Assembly: GCA_003152145.1 (NCBI GenBank) | Contig: PLZL01000157.1 | Coordinates: forward strand, 1-44,575 | Length of the DNA stretch: 44,575 nt | Origin: Limisphaerales bacterium | GTDB lineage: Bacteria; Verrucomicrobiota; Verrucomicrobiae; Limisphaerales; UBA11358 | Reading direction: 5' to 3' | In this document: positions 9,618 to 16,968 of the stretch, in pieces | Layout: every line of letters starts with the position of its first letter | Numbering within the stretch: the stretch's first letter is position 1 | Translations under genes and position numbers: made by a program | The notes under the pieces: generated by a model | The model's database searches: none | The model's input: only the letters and a program-made list of their open reading frames with translations | Told to the model about the DNA's origin: nothing

Positions 9618-11249
9618 ATGAACGACCTGCCGCCAAACTGCCGAAATCGCGCTCGCGACGGAGAACGTTTCTCCCTCTCCGCCCGTCGGACGGGGGAAGA
9701 GGGCCGGGGTGAGGTGGGTTCTTCTCACAAATTTGTCCGTTTCTGTATTCCTTTCGTGTGTTTCGCGTGTTTCGCGGTTCAATCTTCCCGCGCTACAGAT
9801 TTTGCGATTTTGAATCCCGGCGCATTTTCAAATTGCGTCGCGCATTTCAATGCGATGGAAGATGAAAACGTCACCAACTTCATTTCCAACGCCGATTCGT
9901 GGAGCTGGCTTCAAAAGGAAATTCCGTTTTTCGAGTGTTCCGACCGTGAAGTCGAAGAGATGTATTACTTCCGGTGGTGGTCGTTTCGCAAACATCTGGA
10001 ACAAACGACGAATGGATTTGTTTTCACGGAATTTCTCACCCGTGCCGCGCCTGTCAGCAGCGCGCTCGGCCATCACTTGATGGAAGGTCGCTGGTTGCAC
10101 GATCAAAATTATCTCGATGACTACGTCCGCTATTGGCTGCGCGACGAAAACAGCCGCCAGCAATTGCACAAATACAGCAGTTGGCTGGAGGACGCCCTCT
10201 GGCAGCGCTACCTTGTGACCGGTGACAAGCGGTTTCTCGTTTCACTGCTCGACGATTTGACGCGCGATTACCGGCAATGGGAACAAGAACGCCTGACCGC
10301 CAGCGGCCTGCTTTGGCAATACGACGTCCGCGACGCGATGGAGGAGTCCATCAGTGGCTCGCGCACGAACAAAAACCTCCGCCCAACCATCAACAGCTAC
10401 ATGTTCGGCAACGCCCGCGCCATCGCGGCCATCGCGTGGCTGGCCGGTAACAAAAAGACCGCCGATGAATTCGACGCGAAGGCGGCATTTTTGAAAAAAC
10501 TTGTGCAGGAACAATTGTGGTATCCCGCCGCCGGATTTTTTGAAGTGTTGCAAGATGATTGGAAATTTTCCAACGCACGCGAGGAAATCGGTTTCATCCC
10601 CTGGTATTTCGAGTTGCCGGACGACGAAACGAAATACGAGGCAGCTTGGACGCAACTAACTGACTCGCAAGGCTTTTTCGCGCCCTTTGGCATCACCACC
10701 GCCGAGCGACGGCATCCGCAATTCCGCACGCACGGCTACGGTCATTGCGAATGGGATGGGGCAGTCTGGCCGTTCGCCACGTCGCAGACGCTTGACGCGC
10801 TCGCGAATGTTCTGCGCGATTACAAATCGTCCGTCGTCACCAGGAGCGATTACTTCGACGCCTTTCTCACCTACGTTCACAGCCAGCATGCCGACGGCAA
10901 GCCTTACATTGGCGAGTATCTCGACGAAACGACCGGTCAGTGGATCAATGGTAAGGATGGCCGCAGCCGTTATTACAATCACTCAACCTTTGCCGATTTG
11001 CTCATCACCGGTGTTGCCGGTTTGGTGCCGCGCGCAGACGACACCGTTGAAGTTTGGCCGTTGTTGCCGGATGAAACTTGGAATTGGTTCTGTCTCGACG
11101 GCGTGGATTATCACGGTCACACGCTGACAATTCTTTGGGACAAAGACGGTTCACGCTACCATCACGGCAAAGGCTTGATCGTGCTGGCCGACGGAAAAGA
11201 AATTGCGCACGCGGACAAATTGGAGAAACTGGCCGGGAAACTCCTGTGA
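9618..11249 (+). CDS. Secreted MGH1-like (alpha/alpha)6-barrel glycoside hydrolase
   Basis: Up to 543 residues. The fold call rests on the helical pattern and on motifs such as HGYGHCEWDGAVWPF, GKPYIGEYLDE and YYNHSTFADLLITG, seen in MGH1-like / GH63-clan hydrolases; family number uncertain. The hydrophobic signal-peptide core FVCFACFAV is encoded by a dispersed repeat (9752-9779), and the 35 residues before it come from a palindromic repeat (9673-9703). Two starts are possible: ATG 9618, 7 bases after the aldolase stop, or GTG 9714, which gives a more ordinary signal peptide. Mature protein starts near ATDFAILNP. Acts outside the cytoplasm, probably on a pectin-derived oligosaccharide. Stop overlaps the next gene by 4 bases (GTGA). 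Confidence 0.75.
   Translation: MNDLPPNCRNRARDGERFSLSARRTGEEGRGEVGSSHKFVRFCIPFVCFACFAVQSSRATDFAILNPGAFSNCVAHFNAMEDENVTNFISNADSWSWLQKEIPFFECSDREVEEMYYFRWWSFRKHLEQTTNGFVFTEFLTRAAPVSSALGHHLMEGRWLHDQNYLDDYVRYWLRDENSRQQLHKYSSWLEDALWQRYLVTGDKRFLVSLLDDLTRDYRQWEQERLTASGLLWQYDVRDAMEESISGSRTNKNLRPTINSYMFGNARAIAAIAWLAGNKKTADEFDAKAAFLKKLVQEQLWYPAAGFFEVLQDDWKFSNAREEIGFIPWYFELPDDETKYEAAWTQLTDSQGFFAPFGITTAERRHPQFRTHGYGHCEWDGAVWPFATSQTLDALANVLRDYKSSVVTRSDYFDAFLTYVHSQHADGKPYIGEYLDETTGQWINGKDGRSRYYNHSTFADLLITGVAGLVPRADDTVEVWPLLPDETWNWFCLDGVDYHGHTLTILWDKDGSRYHHGKGLIVLADGKEIAHADKLEKLAGKLL
9673..9703. repeat. Palindromic repeat of the CCCTCTCC type
   Basis: CCCTCTCCGCCCGTC and GACGGGGGAAGAGGG face each other around one G, with 13 of 15 positions complementary. 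The continuation GGCCGGGGTGAGG is typical of a dispersed intergenic repeat. A related palindrome lies at 32880-32912. Here it falls within the annotated 5' end of a glycosidase gene. Confidence 0.65.
9752..9779. repeat. Three-unit TTTCGTGTG dispersed repeat that encodes a signal-peptide core
   Basis: Three near-identical 9-base units, TTTCGTGTG, TTTCGCGTG and TTTCGCGGT. The reverse complement of this repeat type occurs at 15277-15304. In the reading frame of the host gene it encodes F-V-C-F-A-C-F-A-V, the hydrophobic core of the signal peptide. Confidence 0.6.
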
Positions 11250-14200
11250 AAAGAATCCTCATATTTGTTTTTCTCGGAACTGCGCTGGCACTCGGCGCTG
11301 CCCCGAAAAAACTGTCGCCGATTGTTTCCCTCGGCACCGATGGCAAGTTGGTTTATGACGCGGATGATCACGGCAACCGCGTCCCTGATTTTTCGAACTG
11401 CGGTTACGCCGGCGGGGACAGGCCGATTCCCGATGCGCCGGTTCGCGTTGTCGTTTCGCCCGTCGCCGGCGACGAAGCGGCGCGAATTCAAATGGCGATT
11501 GATTACGTTGCTAGTCTGCCTGCCGACACCAACGGCATTCGCGGCTCGGTTTTATTGCTAAAAGGACGGCATGAAGTATTTGGTGGGTTGCAAATCACCA
11601 ACTCCGGCATTGTGTTACGCGGGCAAGGCATGGGCGAAGACGGAACGATTCTTGTTGCGGCGGGAGTTGATCGTCGCCCGCTCATCCGCATCACCGGTCA
11701 AAACGATCCTTCAAGCAGCTCCAATTCAAACTGGCAAATCACGGATGATTACGTTCCCGTCGGTGCGGCAAGTTTTCATTTGAAAAACGCCAGTGGTTTG
11801 AAAACCGGCGATACGATTCAGATTATTCGTCCGAGCGCGAAAGAATGGATTGATGCGCTCGGCATGACGGAATTTGGCGGAGGCATCGGCGATTGGAGGT
11901 TGGTTTGGCATCCGGGTGGCTATGATCTGGTTTGGGATCGTGTTATCCAAAAAACTGACGGCAATCTCGTGACGATTGACGCGCCCATCACGACAGCGAT
12001 TGAAACCAATTTTGGCGGTGGGCGAATCGAAGCGTATTTGTGGCCGGGACGAATTGAAAATACCGGCGTCGAAAACCTGCGTCTCGAATCCACCTTCGAC
12101 GCAAGCAATTTAAAGGACGAAAACCATTCATGGTTCGCAATCACAATGGTATGCGCGGCCAACACTTGGGTGCGCCAAGTAACGTTTGAACACTTTGCCG
12201 GTTCGGCGGTGGCGGTTTACGAAAGTTGCAAACGCGTTACGGTCGAGGATTGTATTTCGCTCACGCCCGTTTCGGAAGTCGGTGGCTGGCGGCGCAACAC
12301 GTTTTTCACGATGGGGCAACAGACATTGTTTCTGCGCTGCTGGGCAGAGCATGGTCGTCATGATTTTTCCGTCGGCCACTGTGCCGCGGGGCCGAATGCC
12401 TTTGTGCAATGCGAGGCGACGCTGCCCAGCGGTGACAGCGGCGCGATTGAAAGCTGGGCCAGCGGAACTCTTTTTGACAACGTGCGTATTGACGGTGGCG
12501 GTTTAAGCCTGATGAATCGCGGCAGCAATGGCGAGGGCGCGGGCTGGGCGTCGGCAAATTCGGTTTTATGGCAGTGCGACGCGTCGAGAATATCCTGCGA
12601 AAATCCGCCGACGGCGCAGAACTGGGCGTTCGGTTGCTGGGGCGAATTTGAAGGCAATGGTATCTGGCGCGAGGCAAATTCTTCTGTCCGTCCGGTTAGT
12701 TTGTTCGTGGCGCAGATAGCCGACCGGTTCGGCGCTGGCGCGGCGGCAAAAATTAAATTGATGCCGCGCTCGCTCGATGAATCCAGCAATCCCACGTTGG
12801 AACAGGCTGCGAAATTGATTGCCGATTCGCGCAAGCCCGCACCGCAACTTTCGGATTACATTGCGGCTGCCGCCATGCGAGATCCGATTTCAATTGAATT
12901 GAGAGACGCCAAAAGCATTGATGAAATTCCTGGTCCGGAATTCAAAATTAAAAATTCAAAATTAAAAATTACAGTCACGAACGGCTGGCTGGTCTGCGAC
13001 GGCAAATTGCTGATCGGCGGCGTTGAAGGGATCAACTGGTGGCGCGGCAACATGCGCCCGAGCGAAGCCCCGAATTACGGCGTGAATTTAACCCGCTTCG
13101 CGCCGGGACGAATCGGCCCCGGTTTCACTGATGATTTGAATGAAATCGCCGACGGCATAATTTCCCAAGACCAAGTCGCGCTCGATCACCACTACGGACT
13201 TTGGTATGACCGCCGTCGCGAGGACCACGAGCGCGTGCGCCGGATTGACGGCGATGTTTGGGCGCCGTTTTACGAACAGCCGTTTGCGCGCAGTGGCCAG
13301 GGCACGGCTTGGGACGGCTTGAGCAAATATGATCTCACGAAATTCAATCCGTGGTATTGGTCGCGGCTGAAGCAGTTCGCCGACATCTGCGACGAGCGTG
13401 GACTGGTGCTGTTCAACGAAAATTATTTCCAGCACAACATCCTCGAAGCCGGTGCACATTGGGCGGATTGTCCGTGGCGAACGGCGAACAATATCAACGA
13501 CACCGGCTTTCCCGAACCGCCGCCGTTCGCGGGCGACAAGCGGATTTTCATGGCGGAACAATTTTACGACGTCTTGAATCCAATTCGCCGCAAACTGCAC
13601 GAGAATTTCATCCGGCAGAACCTGAACAATTTCACCAACGACGCCAATCTCATCCAGTTCACCAGCGCGGAATTCACCGGCCCGCTGGCGTTCGGGCAGT
13701 TTTGGCTGGACACGATTGGCGGTTGGGAACGCGACACCCAAAGGCATCCGCTGGTCGCGCTGGCGGCGACAAAGGACGTGCAGGATGCGATTCTCGCCGA
13801 CGCAAAGCGCGCCGCGGTCGTGGACGTGATTTGCTTCCGCTACTGGTGGCAGACAGACAAGGGATTGTTCGCGCCGAGAGGCGGGCAAAACCTTTCGCCG
13901 CGCCAATTCGAGCGGCAATGGAAGGGCGGCGCGCCAAACGATGAAAATCTCGCGGCGATGACGGCAGAATACCGGCAGAAATATTCCGACAAGGCGGTGA
14001 TCGCTTGCGGGGAGGATGTGAACTTTGACGGTGCCTGGGCGTTTTTATGCGCGGGAGGCTCGATGCCGAATCTGCCGTCCACGACGGATGCGAAGCTATT
14101 AGCGGCGATCCCGCAAATGCAACCATGGCTGGCGGACAACGCGAAAAGAATTTGGGCATTGCGCCGACCGGGAAAACAAATTTTAGTTTACGGAAACAGC

Positions 14201-14353
14201 AGCACGGAACTGGATTTTTCCAGCGAATCCTGCGCGTTTCGTTTGAACGCGATTGATTCGCGCACCGGCAAAGTGACGCCCGGCTCCCAAATTGTTCAAG
14301 CCGGTGGCAAAGTAACATTGCCGGGCGGCATCATTTGGCTGACGCGAAATTGA
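11246..14353 (+). CDS. Secreted two-domain protein: beta-helix (pectate-lyase-like) plus C-terminal barrel-like domain
   Basis: 1035 residues from GTG 11246, overlapping the upstream stop; signal peptide (V/M)KRILIFVFLGTALALGA. Residues about 30-560 have the opening of secreted right-handed beta-helix proteins (DFSNCGYAGGDRPIP, then IQMAIDYVASLP and GSVLLLKGRHEV). Residues about 576-1035 (from GWLVCDGKLLIGG, with GINWWRGNM, LVLFNENYFQHN, VDVICFRYWWQTD) look like a separate alpha/beta-barrel hydrolase-like domain, possibly the DUF6298 type from memory, unverified. The two halves meet at an AT-rich tandem repeat (12940-12971) that encodes a Lys-rich linker. The function is unknown; the neighbours suggest a polysaccharide lyase or hydrolase for a decorated pectin region. 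The catalytic residues cannot be named. Confidence 0.75.
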   Translation: MKRILIFVFLGTALALGAAPKKLSPIVSLGTDGKLVYDADDHGNRVPDFSNCGYAGGDRPIPDAPVRVVVSPVAGDEAARIQMAIDYVASLPADTNGIRGSVLLLKGRHEVFGGLQITNSGIVLRGQGMGEDGTILVAAGVDRRPLIRITGQNDPSSSSNSNWQITDDYVPVGAASFHLKNASGLKTGDTIQIIRPSAKEWIDALGMTEFGGGIGDWRLVWHPGGYDLVWDRVIQKTDGNLVTIDAPITTAIETNFGGGRIEAYLWPGRIENTGVENLRLESTFDASNLKDENHSWFAITMVCAANTWVRQVTFEHFAGSAVAVYESCKRVTVEDCISLTPVSEVGGWRRNTFFTMGQQTLFLRCWAEHGRHDFSVGHCAAGPNAFVQCEATLPSGDSGAIESWASGTLFDNVRIDGGGLSLMNRGSNGEGAGWASANSVLWQCDASRISCENPPTAQNWAFGCWGEFEGNGIWREANSSVRPVSLFVAQIADRFGAGAAAKIKLMPRSLDESSNPTLEQAAKLIADSRKPAPQLSDYIAAAAMRDPISIELRDAKSIDEIPGPEFKIKNSKLKITVTNGWLVCDGKLLIGGVEGINWWRGNMRPSEAPNYGVNLTRFAPGRIGPGFTDDLNEIADGIISQDQVALDHHYGLWYDRRREDHERVRRIDGDVWAPFYEQPFARSGQGTAWDGLSKYDLTKFNPWYWSRLKQFADICDERGLVLFNENYFQHNILEAGAHWADCPWRTANNINDTGFPEPPPFAGDKRIFMAEQFYDVLNPIRRKLHENFIRQNLNNFTNDANLIQFTSAEFTGPLAFGQFWLDTIGGWERDTQRHPLVALAATKDVQDAILADAKRAAVVDVICFRYWWQTDKGLFAPRGGQNLSPRQFERQWKGGAPNDENLAAMTAEYRQKYSDKAVIACGEDVNFDGAWAFLCAGGSMPNLPSTTDAKLLAAIPQMQPWLADNAKRIWALRRPGKQILVYGNSSTELDFSSESCAFRLNAIDSRTGKVTPGSQIVQAGGKVTLPGGIIWLTRN
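12940..12971. repeat. AT-rich 14-base tandem repeat inside a coding region
   Basis: Two perfect copies of ATTCAAAATTAAAA (12940-12953, 12954-12967) and the start of a third. It resembles AT-rich intergenic repeats and encodes EFKIKNSKLKI at the boundary between the two domains of the host protein, in an otherwise GC-rich gene. Confidence 0.8.
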
Positions 14354-14359
14354 ACGAAT

Positions 14360-15274
14360 ATGAATTTCAAAATCATTTTCATCTGCGTAGCAGTGGCTGC
14401 CATCGCAAGTCCGGGTTGGCTGCAGAGTTCAGTTGCGGCGGACACGACAAACTCTGTTGCAGCTTCAGCCGACGCGCACCGCTACAAAATCGCCGTGTGC
14501 GACTGGATGATCCTCAAACGCCAAAAACTCGGCGCGTTTCAACTCACGAAGGACATCGGCGCGGATGGTGTGGAGGTGGACATGGGTTCGCTGGGCACGA
14601 ACGAGACGTTTGAGAGCGTGATCACGACTAATGCTGAAGTGCGCCAGCAATTTCTCGACAAGGCGCGCGAGCTTGGTCTCGAAATTCCGTCGCTGGCCAT
14701 GTCGGGTTTTTACGCGCAATCATTTGCCGGGCGGCCCACCGTGCCGCGCATGGCGCAGGATTGCATTGACACGATGAAGGCTATGAACGTGAAAATCGCG
14801 TTCCTGCCGCTCGGCGTGCGCAGCGATTTGGTCAAGCACCCGGAGTTGCGCTCAAATGTGGTTGAACGGTTGAAAATCGTCGGCAAGCAGGCTGAAAAAG
14901 CCGGTGTCATTATCGGCGTGGAGACGGAACTTCCGGCGGCGGAGCAGGTGAAATTGCTGGATGAAGTTGGTTCGCCCGCCATCAAGATTTATTACAACTT
15001 TTCCAACCCGCTGCAAAACGGATACGATTTGATTGCCGAACTTCGCACGCTGGGCAAGGACCGCATCTGCCAGATTCATTGCACGGATCAGGACGGCGTG
15101 TGGCTACAGGACGATCCGAAAATTGACATGACAAAGGTGAAGCAAGCGCTCGACGAAATGGGCTGGAGCGGCTGGCTCGTGATTGAACGGTCGCGCAAGG
15201 CGGGTGACTCGCGAAACGTAAAGGGCAACTTCGGCGCGAACACGGCGTATTTGAAATCCATTTTCCAAAAATGA
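14360..15274 (+). CDS. Secreted sugar isomerase/epimerase-like TIM barrel (AP endonuclease 2 superfamily)
   Basis: 304 residues with an N-terminal signal peptide (MNFKIIFICVAVAAIASPGW) and then a compact TIM barrel: AFQLTKDIGADGVEVDMG, IIGVETEL, IYYNFSNP, ICQIHCTD and LVIERSR follow the metal-ligand order E, D/N, H, E of the xylose-isomerase-like fold. At the second ligand this protein has Asn213, where I would expect Asp (YYDxxN) in relatives. A signal peptide on this fold is common in Verrucomicrobia and Planctomycetes; some exported relatives have been linked to 3-keto-glycoside cleavage, which is an alternative to isomerase activity. It starts 6 bases after the previous stop and its stop overlaps the next start (ATGA). 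Confidence 0.8.
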   Translation: MNFKIIFICVAVAAIASPGWLQSSVAADTTNSVAASADAHRYKIAVCDWMILKRQKLGAFQLTKDIGADGVEVDMGSLGTNETFESVITTNAEVRQQFLDKARELGLEIPSLAMSGFYAQSFAGRPTVPRMAQDCIDTMKAMNVKIAFLPLGVRSDLVKHPELRSNVVERLKIVGKQAEKAGVIIGVETELPAAEQVKLLDEVGSPAIKIYYNFSNPLQNGYDLIAELRTLGKDRICQIHCTDQDGVWLQDDPKIDMTKVKQALDEMGWSGWLVIERSRKAGDSRNVKGNFGANTAYLKSIFQK

Positions 15275-16968
15275 CGAACCACGAAACACACGAAACGACA
15301 CGAACTGAAATGACTTCGGGTAGGACAGGCGTCGCGCCTGTCTCCATTTTACTGAAGTTAGAGACAACCGCGACGGCTGTCCTACGCACAAGTGTTGCCG
15401 GCGCTGTCTCCTTGTTCCTGCTTGTGGCAGCACAAGCCGCGTTTGGAGCAGAACAAACTGTCGAACAATGGGGCATTTTCGAAATCGCGTTTAATGGCCC
15501 GACGAACGGCAATCCATTTCTCGACGTGAGATTGTCCGCACGCTTTACGCAGGGCGATTCGGCGGTTGAAGCAAGCGCTTTTTACGACGGCGACGGCATT
15601 TATCGCGTGCGCTTCATGCCGGAAACGCAGGGTGAATGGCACTACGTCACCGAAAGTTCCAGCGCGGAACTCAACGGCAAGGCTGGCGAATTCACCGCCA
15701 CAAAACCGTCGCCGCAAAATCACGGCCCGGTTCAGGTCGCGAATAGTTATCATTTTGCTTACGCCGATGGTGCGCCATACAGAGAACTCGGCACGACGTG
15801 CTATTTCTGGGAACTTCAGCCCGAATCGTTGCAGGAAGAAACGTTGAAGACACTCTCGACCTCGCCGTTCAACAAAATCCGCTTCTGCATTTTTCCCAAG
15901 CGCTACCAGTGGAACACCAACGAGCCGGCGATTTATCCGTTTGAAGGCGCGCCGTTGACGAACTGGGATTTTGCGCGGTTCAATCCGGCATATTTTCAGC
16001 ACATCGAGCGGCGCATCGCCGATCTGCAAAAACTCGGCATCGAGGCGGACATCATTTTGTTTCATCCCTACGACGGCGGACATTGGGGCTTTGACCGGAT
16101 GCCGGCGGATGCGGACGACCGTTATTTGCGCTACATCGTCGCGCGCCTTGCGGCATATCGTAATGTCTGGTGGTCGCTGGCGAATGAGTGGGATTTCATG
16201 AGGGAGAAAAAGGAATCGGATTTTGTGCGCTTCGGCGAAATCATTTCCGCGAACGACCCGTATCATCACCTGCTTTCCATCCACAACGGCTCGAAAATAT
16301 TCAACGACACGCTGCCATGGATCACGCATGCGAGCATCCAGAACGGCTCGGCGGTGGAAGACCCCGGACGCGCCGAACTTTACCGCGAGGTTTATCGCAA
16401 GCCCGTCGTTTATGACGAAGTGAAATACGAAGGCAATATCGAGAGCCGCTGGGGACAACTGTCCGGCGAGGAACTCGTGTTCCGGTTTTGGAACGCCACC
16501 GTTGCGGGCACTTACTGCGGGCACGGTGAAACTTACAAAAGCGATGACCAAATCCTTTGGTGGTCGAAAGGCGGCGTGCTCAAAGGCCAAAGCCCGCCGC
16601 GACTCGCGTTTTTGAAAAAAGTTCTCGACGACGCGCCGCCGGAAGGCATCGAGCCGATTGACAAATGGCAGCATCCCGAATACGGCGGCCAGCCCGGACA
16701 ATACTATTTGATTTACTTCGGCAAACAGACGCCCCAATCGTGGGAATTCCTTTTGCCTAAACCGCCGCTGGCCAAAGTCCAGTCGGCGAACGGCATGAAA
16801 TTCACTGCGGAAATTCTCGACACCTGGAATATGACCGTGACGCCGGTCAAAGGCATTTTCACGTTGAAGAAAAAGGATGACTATTTCTTTGGCGACAAAG
16901 ACGGCCGCTCCATCGAATTGCCCGGCAAACCTTACATGGTGATTCGCATCAAACGGGTGAATGATTAA
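15271..16968 (+). CDS. Secreted DUF5060-DUF4038-DUF5605 glycoside hydrolase (GH140-like)
   Basis: 565 residues from ATG 15271 (in-frame ATG 15310 is an alternative). After the leader, an N-terminal beta-sandwich (VEQWGIFEIAFNGP to GEWHYVTES, DUF5060) precedes a TIM barrel of the DUF4038/GH140 type (YRELGTTCYFWELQ, ADIILFHPYDGGHWG) and a C-terminal beta domain (DUF5605 type). Likely catalytic acids are Glu306 in SLANEWDF and Glu383 in VVYDEVKYEG, in the positions expected for a clan A retaining enzyme. Characterised GH140 releases apiose chains from rhamnogalacturonan II; other activities are possible. The first 45 or so residues are translated from two dispersed repeats (15277-15304, 15320-15385), and the signal-peptide core AGAVSLFLLVAAQAAFG follows. 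Extracytoplasmic. Confidence 0.82.
   Translation: MTNHETHETTRTEMTSGRTGVAPVSILLKLETTATAVLRTSVAGAVSLFLLVAAQAAFGAEQTVEQWGIFEIAFNGPTNGNPFLDVRLSARFTQGDSAVEASAFYDGDGIYRVRFMPETQGEWHYVTESSSAELNGKAGEFTATKPSPQNHGPVQVANSYHFAYADGAPYRELGTTCYFWELQPESLQEETLKTLSTSPFNKIRFCIFPKRYQWNTNEPAIYPFEGAPLTNWDFARFNPAYFQHIERRIADLQKLGIEADIILFHPYDGGHWGFDRMPADADDRYLRYIVARLAAYRNVWWSLANEWDFMREKKESDFVRFGEIISANDPYHHLLSIHNGSKIFNDTLPWITHASIQNGSAVEDPGRAELYREVYRKPVVYDEVKYEGNIESRWGQLSGEELVFRFWNATVAGTYCGHGETYKSDDQILWWSKGGVLKGQSPPRLAFLKKVLDDAPPEGIEPIDKWQHPEYGGQPGQYYLIYFGKQTPQSWEFLLPKPPLAKVQSANGMKFTAEILDTWNMTVTPVKGIFTLKKKDDYFFGDKDGRSIELPGKPYMVIRIKRVND
15277..15304. repeat. CGAAACACA dispersed repeat at the start of the GH140-like gene
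   Basis: CCACGAAACACACGAAACGA and its continuation form near-repeats of CGAAACACA. It is the reverse-complement orientation of the repeat at 9752-9779. It is translated as NHETHETTRTE directly after the start codon. Confidence 0.6.
15320..15385. repeat. REPIN-like double-hairpin element inside the GH140-like leader
   Basis: Perfect 9-base terminal inverted repeats GTAGGACAG (15320-15328) and CTGTCCTAC (15377-15385) enclose two short hairpins: GACAGGCG-TCG-CGCCTGTC (15324-15342, perfect) and GACAACCG-CGA-CGGCTGTC (one G-U position). Two inverted REP-type hairpins in about 66 bases is the architecture of REPINs. No transposase is encoded nearby. The element is read through in frame as part of the leader of the surrounding gene. 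Confidence 0.8.
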
